The notes beneath the pieces are model-generated. The model did not search any database. It was not told where the DNA came from and saw nothing but the letters and a program-made list of their open reading frames with translations. Of a DNA stretch of 64,000 nucleotides, positions 35,094-43,867 are shown in pieces; the first letter of the stretch is position 1; every line of letters starts with the position of its first letter. A program made the translations under genes and the position numbers. Source of the DNA: Soonwooa buanensis (lineage in GTDB: Bacteria > Bacteroidota > Bacteroidia > Flavobacteriales > Weeksellaceae); assembly GCF_900167905.1 (NCBI RefSeq), contig NZ_FUYZ01000002.1, positions 124,001 to 188,000 on the forward strand. Reading direction: 5' to 3'.

Positions 35094-37991
35094 TTAATTC
35101 TTGATGAATTTAGTTTGAGATTTTTGACCATTAGATTCAACAGTGATAATGTATACACCTTTATCTAATTTTGAAACCTGAACTTTACCGTCTGTCGCAC
35201 CGTTTGCTACAACTTGACCAGCCATATTTACGATTTGGTAAGTAGACTTAGCTGCAATATTAGAAATGTTAATCATATCTGTTGCAGGGTTAGGATATAC
35301 TTGTAACTTATTGTTAGTTTGTACATCATTAACTGCTAAAGTTCCGATATTAAGTGTGTAATCTTCAACCTGACCGTAATTGCTACTTCCACAAGGTGTT
35401 GCGTTAGGACCGAAAGAAGTATCTTGTAGACGAACTCTCATTCTTGTTGCTCCTGTAGCTGCGGTTGCTGGGATTGTAATACTACCAGTCCAAGGAGATT
35501 TCTTTTTAGCCGTTACTAATACTTGCTCACCTGCATCATCGAAGTCGCCATCTTTATTGTAATCAATCCAAACAAGTACTTGGTCAGTATCATAACTTGT
35601 ACCAGTAAACTTAGCTGTGAAATCGTAAGAAGTACCTTTCGTCACATTACCTACCACACTTGTGAAATCTTCGTAACCAGCCGTAGAAGTAGAACTTTTG
35701 TTAATGTCTGCAAAAGTAACATTACTAATACTTTCGAATGTTGCATTTCCTGCTGTAGCAGTACAATATTCGACACCTTTTGTTGTAAAGTTATAGTTTG
35801 CAAATGCGCCAACCGTACCGTTACAAACTGCTGCTACACTAATGTCATAAGACGTATTAAGTGTCAACGAAGCTAGGTTGTATGAGTTTGTTGTTAAACC
35901 ATTAGCTTCTGTCCAGTTACTATCAGCAGTTTTTTTGTATTTGAAGTTATAGGTTGCATTAGCAATAGGATCCCAAGTTGCTTGCGCAGATGTTTGGGTG
36001 ATACCAGTTGCTGTAAGACCTGCAGGAGCAGTTCCATCGCATCCAACCATCGACGATACCGTTACATTAGAGACTGCGTAGAATACATTTCCAATTGCAG
36101 AAACTCTTAATATAATATTGCTTCCCGATGTTAAACTTGTTAAATCAGCATTTGCAGTTCCTGTATTTGGTGTTGAAGCAACTAATGTCGTCCAAGTTGT
36201 TCCATTGTCTTTTGTATAGTCAATTTTTACATTAGCAACATTATAAGGTGTTGCTGTTGTATTAACAACATCCCATTGGATTGGCGATGGTGCATTGGTA
36301 TATACTTTAGTCGTGTTAACTTTAAAAGGACCGTCGTTACCTACAGTTACCTTTTGAGCTCCAAATTGTGTTTGTTGTTGCTTAACATCAGGGTTGTTGT
36401 CTCTAACAGTTACACGGAAGTTCATAGGTCTCGCAACATTAGATACAGCTTCCCATTCAGTAGCGCTACTTAGTGTACCAGCTAATACCATTGATTGTTT
36501 AGGGAAGAATCTTGTTGGATTTGAAGTTCCCATTATTGAGCGAAACTTTGGTCCTTGTGTATTATTGCCTGTAACTGTTGTAACCGCGGCGGTCGAACTA
36601 TCATATTGTTCCCAAGTATAGGTTAGGGCATCGTTTTCCGCATCAGTTGCAGAAGCTGTTAGTACGAAAGCAGTTCCTTTAGGAATAGTTACGTCTGGCA
36701 TTGCAGCAACTACAGGTGGGTTATTAGTAATAGGCGTGTTAACATCACAATTTTGCGTATTTGCATAGTCCTGAACTTGCTTTACACTTATAGCGTGGAA
36801 ATAAGGATCAGAGTGTTGTTGTACATCATAGTTGGTTATCCCAGCATATCCCATAATTGTAGATCCTGATCCAGGTTCCATATGTGCTATGCTTCCTGCA
36901 TGTAAACCATGTGAAAAGGTATGCCAAGCACCAAATTGGTGGCCCATCTCATGCGCTACATAATCGATATCAAAAGAATCTCCAGCAGGAGCTCCAGTAC
37001 CAGGTGATGTAAATGCAGAACCTTTAGAAGTAGAATCATTAGATGCAGCTGCATCACGACAAACATTTCCAATATCTCCTGCAGAACCTCCACCTCCAGA
37101 TCTACCGAAAAGATGGCCTATGTCATAGGCTGCATTTCCGATGGTATTGGTTAAAGTTGTTTGGATCTCTTTATTCCATGCGCCCGCTGCACCAGTTGAA
37201 GCTGGAGAATACGGGTCGGTATTAGGATTTGTATAGATAAGTTGTGGGAAATCTTGAAGATTTAAATGAATAGCAAAGTCTTTTTCAAAAACACCGTTAA
37301 CACGAGTCATCGTTGCATTAATTGCAGTAATCGCTTGTTCTACACCTCCGAAATATTGTGTGTATTCGCCCGTTACAGAAATCGCAAGTCTGTAGGTACG
37401 ATATTTTTTATCACTAGCTTTTGAGAAATCACTTGGTAGATTAGTGAAATCCGAGTTTTTAGCCAATTTTGCAAGATCTTGTTTAGATGCAAAAGTTTCA
37501 TTCACCTTACATTCAAAAGCTTTTTCTGTAGAGTTTTTATTTGTTTTTGGGAAAACACCATATACAGTTTTTGCAGCATTTTGAGGCTCAATAAATTCGT
37601 ACTTTCCATTTTGATAAAGCATCGATTGGAAGTCATTAGGAGCAGTGCTAAATCTAACATATTTCGTAGGATCATCGATACCTACACCAGAATATGAACC
37701 TAAGTCATATTTGTCAGCTAAAGATTTTACAACAACAGGTAAGCTGTATACCGCGAACTTTTCCATTTTACCATCCATTGTTGGTAAAGAGATAATCACA
37801 GCCTTTGCGCCATTGCCCATTTCTTGCGCATTTTTTAACTGAGAACGTAGCTGAGCTAGATCTAATGAGTAGTAGTGTTGAGAGTTAACTTCTGGACGTA
37901 ACTTTTCACCTTGCATAGAAGTTGGACTCCATTGTGCAAAAGCTGTAGTAAATAATCCGCAAGCTAAAACACTTGTAAAGATTTTTTTCAT
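35094..37991 (-). CDS. Secreted reprolysin-type zinc metalloprotease with FnIII, GEVED and T9SS sorting domains
   Basis: 965 residues. Signal peptide (about 1-19, MKKIFTSVLACGLFTTAFAQ), a propeptide-like N-terminal 180 residues, then a metzincin domain with HEMGHQFGAWH at residues 347-357 and a Met-turn-like IMGYAG. After about residue 430 come beta-rich domains, a fibronectin type III unit (APAGLTATGITQTSAQATWD), a GEVED domain (VWIDYNKDGDFDDAGEQV) and a C-terminal Por sorting signal (LQVYPNPATDMINIS ... QTKFIKN). It should be exported by T9SS and act as an extracellular protease. It is convergent with coaE. Confidence 0.93.
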   Translation of the reverse strand: MKKIFTSVLACGLFTTAFAQWSPTSMQGEKLRPEVNSQHYYSLDLAQLRSQLKNAQEMGNGAKAVIISLPTMDGKMEKFAVYSLPVVVKSLADKYDLGSYSGVGIDDPTKYVRFSTAPNDFQSMLYQNGKYEFIEPQNAAKTVYGVFPKTNKNSTEKAFECKVNETFASKQDLAKLAKNSDFTNLPSDFSKASDKKYRTYRLAISVTGEYTQYFGGVEQAITAINATMTRVNGVFEKDFAIHLNLQDFPQLIYTNPNTDPYSPASTGAAGAWNKEIQTTLTNTIGNAAYDIGHLFGRSGGGGSAGDIGNVCRDAAASNDSTSKGSAFTSPGTGAPAGDSFDIDYVAHEMGHQFGAWHTFSHGLHAGSIAHMEPGSGSTIMGYAGITNYDVQQHSDPYFHAISVKQVQDYANTQNCDVNTPITNNPPVVAAMPDVTIPKGTAFVLTASATDAENDALTYTWEQYDSSTAAVTTVTGNNTQGPKFRSIMGTSNPTRFFPKQSMVLAGTLSSATEWEAVSNVARPMNFRVTVRDNNPDVKQQQTQFGAQKVTVGNDGPFKVNTTKVYTNAPSPIQWDVVNTTATPYNVANVKIDYTKDNGTTWTTLVASTPNTGTANADLTSLTSGSNIILRVSAIGNVFYAVSNVTVSSMVGCDGTAPAGLTATGITQTSAQATWDPIANATYNFKYKKTADSNWTEANGLTTNSYNLASLTLNTSYDISVAAVCNGTVGAFANYNFTTKGVEYCTATAGNATFESISNVTFADINKSSTSTAGYEDFTSVVGNVTKGTSYDFTAKFTGTSYDTDQVLVWIDYNKDGDFDDAGEQVLVTAKKKSPWTGSITIPATAATGATRMRVRLQDTSFGPNATPCGSSNYGQVEDYTLNIGTLAVNDVQTNNKLQVYPNPATDMINISNIAAKSTYQIVNMAGQVVANGATDGKVQVSKLDKGVYIITVESNGQKSQTKFIKN

Positions 37992-38054
37992 ATAAATTAT
38001 TTTAGGTTGATGAGGCTAAAGTAACAAATAAATCTTATATAATCTTTACTGATA

Positions 38055-38090
38055 TGAAAAAAACGTTTAGAATTTCTAAACGTTTTTATC
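38055..38090 (-). terminator. Terminator after the GlsB/YeaQ gene
   Basis: AAAACGTTTAGA pairs with TCTAAACGTTTT around 38059-38086. On the minus strand it ends in a long T-run; it lies downstream of 38109. Confidence 0.85.
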
Positions 38091-38108
38091 TTTTAAGTGT
38101 ATTAAAAC

Positions 38109-38366
38109 TTATCTTTTAGTGGTAAGTTTACTATAAATGAAGAGTAGTAAAACAGCTCCTGCTATTGAGAAAACCCAATTCGAAAAGCTCCAAAAACTAT
38201 CAGGTTTTGCAAAGCCAATAACGCCCGCGATAAAACCTCCTAGCATACTCCCTAGTATACCAATAATAATGGTGATTAACCATCCTGCAGGATCATTACC
38301 TGGTCTTAACATTTTTGCAATTGCTCCAGCAATTAATCCAAAAACTATCCATCCTAGCCAACTCAT
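38109..38366 (-). CDS. GlsB/YeaQ/YmgE family small membrane protein
   Basis: 85 residues, three predicted membrane segments. MSWLGWIVFGLIAGAIAKML at the start, then a PGNDPAGWLITIIIGILGS and GGFIAGVIGF glycine-rich helix pair: the transglycosylase-associated/YmgE pattern. The family is stress-induced in several bacteria; function uncertain. It lies between the protease and ftsY, with 55 bases to the ftsY stop. Confidence 0.9.
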   Translation of the reverse strand: MSWLGWIVFGLIAGAIAKMLRPGNDPAGWLITIIIGILGSMLGGFIAGVIGFAKPDSFWSFSNWVFSIAGAVLLLFIYSKLTTKR

Positions 38367-38421
38367 AATTTAATTTTTTTAAGTTAATATTTTGTGTGAT
38401 TTTGTGTGTAATGAAAAAATA

Positions 38422-39375
38422 TTATTTCTTCTTAAAAAATGAGTCAACAAATTCCATACCATTGAATAGCTGTAAATCTTCCATCTTTTCTCCCACACCA
38501 ATATATTTTACAGGAATCTGGAATTGATCCGAAATGCCGATAACCACGCCACCTTTTGCTGTTCCGTCCAATTTGGTAACCGCTAAAGCATTAACTTCTG
38601 TTGCCGCTGTAAATTGTTTTGCTTGTTCAAAAGCATTCTGTCCAGTAGAACCATCAAGAACTAATAAAACCTCGTGTGGCGCATCTGGAATAACCTTTTG
38701 CATAACACGTTTAATTTTAGAAAGTTCGTTCATCAAATTAACTTTGTTATGAAGTCGACCTGCGGTATCAATAATCACAACATCCGCATTTTGTGCAACC
38801 GCCGATTGTACGGTGTCAAATGCAACCGAAGCAGGATCTGACCCCATGGCTTGTTTTACAATTGGTACACCAACACGTTCGCTCCAGATAACCAACTGGT
38901 CCACCGCAGCAGCACGGAAAGTATCGGCGGCACCAAGAACAACATTAAGACCTTGGGATTTGAACTGATGTGCCAGTTTCCCGATAGTCGTTGTTTTTCC
39001 AACGCCGTTAACGCCAACAACCATGATAACATAAGGTTTTTTGCTCATGTCAATATTCTCGGTTGAGGCATGAGGATTGTCTAACAACAAACCCGAAATT
39101 TCTTCTCTTAATATATTGTCAAGTTCGGATACGTTAACATATTTGTCTCTTGCAACACGGTCTTCAATTCTTTTGATGACTTTAATGGTTGTTTCTGCAC
39201 CAACATCGGAAGCGATTAGCACTTCTTCTAGATCATCCAGAACCTCGTCATCTACAGTGCTTTTACCAACAACTGCACGAGAAATTTTATCAAAGAAACC
39301 TTCTCTAGATTTTTCGAGCCCTTTGTCAAGACTTTCTTTTTCTTCTTTTTTAAATATTTTTTTGAACCAACTCAT
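38422..39375 (-). CDS. ftsY: Signal recognition particle receptor FtsY
   Basis: 317 residues, a short FtsY without the long acidic N-terminal A domain. N-domain helices are followed by the NG GTPase core: GVNGVGKTTTIGKLA (G1), DTFRAAAVDQL, IDTAGRLHNKVNLM (G3), and TKLDGTAKGG (G4 region). It receives SRP-ribosome complexes at the membrane. The gene is downstream of rpmB-rpmG-DUF4295 but separated from them by a terminator at 39467. Confidence 0.97.
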   Translation of the reverse strand: MSWFKKIFKKEEKESLDKGLEKSREGFFDKISRAVVGKSTVDDEVLDDLEEVLIASDVGAETTIKVIKRIEDRVARDKYVNVSELDNILREEISGLLLDNPHASTENIDMSKKPYVIMVVGVNGVGKTTTIGKLAHQFKSQGLNVVLGAADTFRAAAVDQLVIWSERVGVPIVKQAMGSDPASVAFDTVQSAVAQNADVVIIDTAGRLHNKVNLMNELSKIKRVMQKVIPDAPHEVLLVLDGSTGQNAFEQAKQFTAATEVNALAVTKLDGTAKGGVVIGISDQFQIPVKYIGVGEKMEDLQLFNGMEFVDSFFKKK

Positions 39376-39466
39376 TTCAGAGAATTTCGAATTTTAATTT
39401 TTGATTGTAGATTCTTCGGAAAGCAAATGTTTGATCTTTGTTTCAGAAAATCTTTCCTCAAAGATA

Positions 39467-39498
39467 ATAAAAAAACTACCCAAAAATTGAGTAGTTAA
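39467..39498 (-). terminator. Terminator between DUF4295 and ftsY
   Basis: On the minus strand AACTAC pairs with GTAGTT (39474-39496) followed by seven T, directly after the DUF4295 stop. Confidence 0.75.
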
Positions 39499-39524
39499 TT
39501 TATACAATTACAAATCTTGTAGAA

Positions 39525-39677
39525 TTATTTTTTCAAATAAGACTCTACGTCGTCTGCATTCATTACTTTTTCTTCGAAAACGTAAGCTCCTGATTTTGGA
39601 GATTTTACCATTTTCACAACTTTAGTCATCTTTTTAGATGAACCATCTTTAAGGGTTGCTACAACTTTCTTTGCCAT
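39525..39677 (-). CDS. DUF4295 family small protein
   Basis: 50 residues, too short for most gene callers. The frame reads MAKKVVATLKDGSSKKMTKV at the start and ends in NADDVESYLKK. DUF4295 is a Bacteroidota-specific, Lys-rich protein encoded next to rpmB-rpmG, so a ribosome-associated role is the natural guess. It starts at ATG, 25 bases after rpmG, and is followed by a terminator. Confidence 0.9.
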   Translation of the reverse strand: MAKKVVATLKDGSSKKMTKVVKMVKSPKSGAYVFEEKVMNADDVESYLKK

Positions 39678-39702
39678 TTTTAAATATCTTTAATGGATTA
39701 GA

Positions 39703-39885
39703 TTACTTGATTTCTTTGTGTAGAGTGTACTTCTTAAGAACTGGGTTAAATTTTTTAAGCTCCAATCTTTCAGTAGTGTTCTTTTTGTTTTTGGTAGTGA
39801 TGTATCTTGACATCCCAGCCATACCTGTTTCTTTGTGCTCTGTGCACTCTAGAATTACTTGAACTCTGTTACCTTTTTTTGCCAT
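39703..39885 (-). CDS. rpmG: 50S ribosomal protein L33
   Basis: 60 residues: [20 protein letters not shown] then [20 protein letters not shown], ending in [13 protein letters not shown], the standard L33 pattern. It has a single Cys and lacks the second CxxC pair, so it looks like the zinc-free type. It lies nine bases after rpmB in the same unit. Confidence 0.97.
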   Translation of the reverse strand: MAKKGNRVQVILECTEHKETGMAGMSRYITTKNKKNTTERLELKKFNPVLKKYTLHKEIK

Positions 39886-39894
39886 TGCTTAAAA

Positions 39895-40131
39895 TTATTT
39901 AATAAATCCGTTTCTTACAGCTCTTTCAATAGCTTCTTCGATTCCAATCTTGTTGATTACTCTTAATCCGTGAGCAGAAACTCTTAGAGTTACATGCTTA
40001 CCATGCTCAGGAAGAAAAAATTTCTTCTCTAATAAGTTAATTTCAAAACGTCTTTTCGTTTTGTTATTTGCGTGAGAAACGTTGTTTCCTACCATTGCAC
40101 GCTTACCTGTTATTTGGCAAATTCTTGACAT
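39895..40131 (-). CDS. rpmB: 50S ribosomal protein L28
   Basis: 78 residues: [20 protein letters not shown], then [20 protein letters not shown] and [15 protein letters not shown]. First gene of the rpmB-rpmG-DUF4295 operon, with a TTTG-N21-TATTTTG-like promoter 39-70 bases upstream. Confidence 0.98.
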   Translation of the reverse strand: MSRICQITGKRAMVGNNVSHANNKTKRRFEINLLEKKFFLPEHGKHVTLRVSAHGLRVINKIGIEEAIERAVRNGFIK

Positions 40132-40169
40132 ATCTCGATGTTCTTTTTACTATATGATATTTGAGGTTG

Positions 40170-40201
40170 CAAAATAACGAATTTTTTTTCGTATTGACAA
40201 A
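40170..40201 (-). promoter_or_regulatory. rpmB operon promoter
   Basis: Minus strand TTTG at 40201-40198 and TATTTTG at 40176-40170, 21 bases apart. The -7 element is one base short of TAnnTTTG. Confidence 0.5.
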
Positions 40202-40266
40202 TCTTTTTAAAAATAAATAGAATATTCTATGTTAATTTTTTTCAAGTTTTTATCAAAGTCCTTTTG

Positions 40267-40620
40267 TTATGTGTTTTCAACAAAGAATTTGATGTTGTCA
40301 ATCGGTGTTCCGAGCATTGCTACTTGTCCTTTTATTAGGATTGGACTTTCTATCAAATCTGGCGTTGTGTGTAGGATTTCATAGATGTTATCGTCGGTTA
40401 AAGCTTCTATTTTAGCCCCAATTTTTTCTTTCCATTTGTTGATTCTGTCTAAGAAATATTGTGGCTTAATATTTAGTTTTTTAACCAAATTTTTAAGTTC
40501 TAAAACAGATAATTGGTGCGTCTTTAGATCAATTAATTGGAACTTGATGTTGTGTTCGTCCAAGTATTCTAGAATAGCTCGGGATTTCGGGCAATTACTG
40601 TTGTATATAACCTCTAACAT
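40267..40620 (-). CDS. ArsC/Spx/YffB-like thioredoxin-fold protein
   Basis: 117 residues. The N-terminal NSNCPKSRAILEYL puts the reactive Cys (residue 10) at the start of helix 1, like ArsC/Spx proteins; the C-terminal half has the typical SPILIKGQVAMLGTP cis-Pro and Arg-less segment. The arsenate-reductase Arg triad is not obvious (Lys and Gly stand in this segment), so it may be an Spx/YffB-like redox protein rather than a true arsenate reductase. It is followed by a 90-base gap to the deoxynucleoside kinase. Confidence 0.72.
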   Translation of the reverse strand: MLEVIYNSNCPKSRAILEYLDEHNIKFQLIDLKTHQLSVLELKNLVKKLNIKPQYFLDRINKWKEKIGAKIEALTDDNIYEILHTTPDLIESPILIKGQVAMLGTPIDNIKFFVENT

Positions 40621-40709
40621 GATAAGGTTTTTTAGGATTTTTGTAATAATAAAGTGTCAATCTTCATTGTTGGCAGTTAGCCATATCCTTCAACTTGCCG
40701 AAATTTTGT

Positions 40710-41324
40710 CTAGAACAAACCGTTCAGTTCTCCGTCAATTCTTTCCAGAATGTAACCAAAATCTTCAGGTTTTTCAACGAAGTCTAAGTTGTCAACTTCT
40801 ATAACTAGAAGTTTTCCTTCTTTGTAATTAGAAATCCAACTCTCGTATTTGTTATTAAGTTTTGATAAATAATCGATGCTGATACTTGTCTCGTAATCGC
40901 GTCCTCTTTTCGCAATTTGACGTACCAAAGTTGGTATTTCGGCTTTTAAATAAATTAGCAAATCTGGTGCCGAAACAAAGTCTTTCATCAAGTTAAAAAC
41001 GGATAAATAATTCTTGTAATCGCGCTCCGAAAGTAGATTCATCTCTGCAAGATTTTCTGCAAAAATGTGTGCATCTTCGTAGATTGTACGATCTTGGATA
41101 ACGTTTTTCCCACTGTCACGAATCTCTTTAACTTGACGGAATCTGCTTCCCAAAAAGTAGATTTGCAATGCAAAAGACCATTTTGACATATCACCATAAA
41201 AATCGTCCAAATAAGGGTTGTGATCAACGTCTTCGAACTGCGCTTCCCACTCATAATGTTTAGAAAGCATTCTTGTTAAAGTCGTTTTTCCTGCGCCAAT
41301 ATTTCCAGTTACAGCAATATGCAT
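40710..41324 (-). CDS. Deoxynucleoside kinase
   Basis: 204 residues. P-loop AVTGNIGAGKTTLTR at the N-terminus, then the DRTIYEDAHIFAENL motif with the catalytic DR, a lid region RQIAKRGRDYE and a C-terminal helix. It phosphorylates deoxynucleosides (dAdo/dGuo/dCyd types) for salvage. Similar size and motifs to bacterial dAK/dGK. It precedes the hypothetical at 41369 on the same strand, 44 bases away. Confidence 0.9.
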   Translation of the reverse strand: MHIAVTGNIGAGKTTLTRMLSKHYEWEAQFEDVDHNPYLDDFYGDMSKWSFALQIYFLGSRFRQVKEIRDSGKNVIQDRTIYEDAHIFAENLAEMNLLSERDYKNYLSVFNLMKDFVSAPDLLIYLKAEIPTLVRQIAKRGRDYETSISIDYLSKLNNKYESWISNYKEGKLLVIEVDNLDFVEKPEDFGYILERIDGELNGLF

Positions 41325-41368
41325 GATCTTATTTTGTTCTAAGTTATTGATTATTAAGCTTGAGTGTT

Positions 41369-42136
41369 TTACGACTCGGGCTTGTAAAGATATAGCTTGT
41401 TTTTGCTGCGAACCAAAAATCCTGACTTATTTTTATCCACAATTTCTGAGTCTTGTTTATAACTCAATTTTTTTACTTTTTTGTCGGTAGAATATTGGAT
41501 GAGTTCGGGTTTTGTAAAAACTAAAATAGTCTCGTTTTCACGCTTTAGTTTTGTTGGTAGATTTAGTTCGATTTTATCAAGAATTTCGCCTCTTAAATTC
41601 AAAACTAAAAAAGAATTTTTCTTTAATAAGTAAACTTTATTTTCAAACACCAGCATGTCGAGAATGTCTTCCATGTTTTGATAAAAAGGGAAGCTGTTGA
41701 CAATTTTGTTGTTTCTGTAATTGTATTGAATTAACTTTTTCGAGCTATCATCCAGTAACCAAAGGCTTTGTTGATCTTCAATATAAACGCTTTTAATAAA
41801 ATTAAAATTCTCCGAAAGTCGTATGTTTTGGATATCATTAAGATTGGCGTCCGTTAGTTTAATCTCTTGTGTGTTCTCGGAAAAGAAAACGATGTTAAGC
41901 GGATTGTTAATCGCTTGTGCTCGGAAAGGTCTTGGCAGCATTTGTTGTGCGGTTTTTTGACCAAGTGTATCATATTTAGTAAAACTAAAACTTCTTGCAT
42001 TGTATAAATAGATGTTATCATAGTCGTCAAAATAAATCCCTTGGCTGTCTTTTAAGTTAAGACTGTCGGATTTTATTTCGGTTTGACTAAACAACCAAAA
42101 AGGCAATAAGCAAAACAAAAACAATAAGTTTTTCAT
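41369..42136 (-). CDS. Secreted beta-propeller-like protein of unknown function
   Basis: 255 residues with a signal peptide (MKNLLFLFCLLPFWLFSQ). The rest is predominantly beta and contains repeated short phrases (IYFDDYDNIYLYN, IYLYNARSF and LWLLDDSSKKLIQY) suggesting propeller-like blades. No conserved family recognised. A terminator lies 40 bases upstream, after the cyclotransferase gene. Confidence 0.6.
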   Translation of the reverse strand: MKNLLFLFCLLPFWLFSQTEIKSDSLNLKDSQGIYFDDYDNIYLYNARSFSFTKYDTLGQKTAQQMLPRPFRAQAINNPLNIVFFSENTQEIKLTDANLNDIQNIRLSENFNFIKSVYIEDQQSLWLLDDSSKKLIQYNYRNNKIVNSFPFYQNMEDILDMLVFENKVYLLKKNSFLVLNLRGEILDKIELNLPTKLKRENETILVFTKPELIQYSTDKKVKKLSYKQDSEIVDKNKSGFLVRSKNKLYLYKPES

Positions 42137-42175
42137 TTAATAAATAAGATTAGCGATTTCTGATTCAAAAATAAA

Positions 42176-42208
42176 TAAAAAAGTCCAAGCATCAACTTGG
42201 ACTTTCTG
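42176..42208 (-). terminator. Terminator after the glutaminyl cyclase-like gene
   Basis: AAGTCCAAG pairs with CTTGGACTT (42181-42203). On the minus strand it is followed by a T-run. Confidence 0.85.
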
Positions 42209-42226
42209 AATTCTTATTTCGAGAAA

Positions 42227-43249
42227 TTATTTGAATTTTACTTCATAGATTTTTGGCCAATTTTTACCAGTAACTAGCATGTTTTCACCTTTGAAGGCGA
42301 TGCCGTTAAGGACATTGTCTGTGCTTGTTGTATTTTCTTTTGCAATGTTTGTGAAATCCATTTTACCAACAACTTCACCGGTTTTTGGATCGATTTTCAA
42401 GATAATTGGTTTCATCCAAACATTCGCGTAGATGTAGCCTTTATAATATTCTAGTTCGTTGATTTGGTCGTAAGATTCTGTATTGCCAGCAACTGCGATT
42501 TCGCGAACGATTTTAGAAGGATTTTTCGGATCTAAGAAATAAATGCTTTTTGTTCCGTCTGATAAAATCAAATATTGTCCATCATAAGTTAAGCCCCAAC
42601 CTTCGCCAATCTCGTCTGGATATGCAAATTCTGAAAGAAGTTTTAAACTTGCTTTGTCATAAATAAAACCTTTTTTATTCTTCCAAGTTAATTGATAAAC
42701 TTTATCGCCGATAATTGTGCTGCCTTCAGCAAAAACATCTTCTGGATTTTTAGTTGCAACAATTGGCGTTGTTGATCCAAGCGTGTATTTTAAGATTTGT
42801 GAAGCACCATTTTGACCATCACTTTCGTAGATTGTGTTACCATCAATTTGGAAACCTTGTACAAAGTTTTGTGGGTTATGCGGATATTCTGCAATTATGT
42901 CGTAGGCGATTGTAGCTTCTGGATTTTTAGCAAAAACGTTGATGGTGGCATCTTGTGTCAAAACTTGACCATCTTTCTTCTTGATATTAAAAGTTACCGC
43001 ATTGTCACCAAGTGTAAAGAATTTAGGATCGATAACTAAATTGCTCGTTTCTTTGTCGCCAAAATTAATACTAATACTTTCGGCGTTGTTAAGAACCTCT
43101 TGCGGAATATTAAGCTTGTCACCGAAGTGATAACCTTTGCTTTCCATAGAGATATTGTAGTCGTTGAGATTATTAAGAATTTCCTTGTCCTTATTACATG
43201 ATACCAACATCATAAAAGCAACTGCGGAAAGGATGAAATATTTTTTCAT
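42227..43249 (-). CDS. Glutaminyl-peptide cyclotransferase-like lipoprotein
   Basis: 340 residues from ATG at 43249; a TTG reading from 43279 adds ten residues before the signal peptide. Lipobox LVSC with Cys18. Residues about 25-110 form an Ig-like N-terminal domain; the rest is the five-bladed propeller of the plant-type glutaminyl cyclase family, marked by FVQGFQIDGNTIYESDGQNG, GEGWGLTYDGQYLILSDGT and LNGIAFKGENMLVTGKNWPK. It may form N-terminal pyroglutamate on exported proteins. It is divergent from folA. Confidence 0.85.
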   Translation of the reverse strand: MKKYFILSAVAFMMLVSCNKDKEILNNLNDYNISMESKGYHFGDKLNIPQEVLNNAESISINFGDKETSNLVIDPKFFTLGDNAVTFNIKKKDGQVLTQDATINVFAKNPEATIAYDIIAEYPHNPQNFVQGFQIDGNTIYESDGQNGASQILKYTLGSTTPIVATKNPEDVFAEGSTIIGDKVYQLTWKNKKGFIYDKASLKLLSEFAYPDEIGEGWGLTYDGQYLILSDGTKSIYFLDPKNPSKIVREIAVAGNTESYDQINELEYYKGYIYANVWMKPIILKIDPKTGEVVGKMDFTNIAKENTTSTDNVLNGIAFKGENMLVTGKNWPKIYEVKFK

Positions 43250-43336
43250 AAATGATTTTTCTAAAATTTTAAACATCAAAATTACAAAAATTAAAAATCT
43301 AAGTTGTATAAATTTTTTTTAAAACTGTAGAAGATG

Positions 43337-43344
43337 TAGTTTTG
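43337..43344 (+). promoter_or_regulatory. -7 element TAGTTTTG for folA
   Basis: Perfect TAnnTTTG match 22 bases before the folA ATG. No clean -33. Confidence 0.4.
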
Positions 43345-43366
43345 TAAAATAAGCAATTTTTTCAAC

Positions 43367-43867
43367 ATGGTAAGTATTGTTGTAGCAATGGGGAAAAATA
43401 ATGCCATTGGAAAAGATAATCAACTTTTGTGGCATCTTCCCGAAGATCTAAAACATTTTAAAAATCTAACATCTGGACATCCTATTATTATGGGGCGCAA
43501 AACCTACGAAAGTATTGGTCGTCCACTTCCTAATCGTACCAATATTGTGGTTAGTAGAAAGGAGAATTGGTTTGAGGAAGGGATTTTGATTGTGCCAAGT
43601 TTGAAAGAAGCTTTAAAGCATGCTAAAAAAATTGATAGCGAAGTTTTTGTAATCGGTGGCGGAAATATATACTCGCAAACGATAGATTTGGTGGATAGAT
43701 TGGAAGTGACAATTGTTGATGGTGAAATGGATGCTGATGTTTTCTTTCCTAAAATTGATTCTAAAATTTGGGCAGAAACCAAAAGAGATTGTCATAGCAA
43801 AGACGAAAAAAATGCATTCGATTATTGTTTTGTAACCTACGAAAGAAAGGAAAGTCTTAAGAAGTAG
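43367..43867 (+). CDS. folA: Dihydrofolate reductase
   Basis: 166 residues. Family patterns: IVVAMGKNNAIGKDNQLLWHLPEDLKHF at the N-terminus (W/D active-site Asp as in LWHLPEDL), IIMGRKTYESIGRPLPNR, and FVIGGGNIYSQTID. It reduces dihydrofolate with NADPH. It is directly followed by recR with no gap (TAG ATG), so the two genes are coupled. Confidence 0.97.
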   Translation: MVSIVVAMGKNNAIGKDNQLLWHLPEDLKHFKNLTSGHPIIMGRKTYESIGRPLPNRTNIVVSRKENWFEEGILIVPSLKEALKHAKKIDSEVFVIGGGNIYSQTIDLVDRLEVTIVDGEMDADVFFPKIDSKIWAETKRDCHSKDEKNAFDYCFVTYERKESLKK

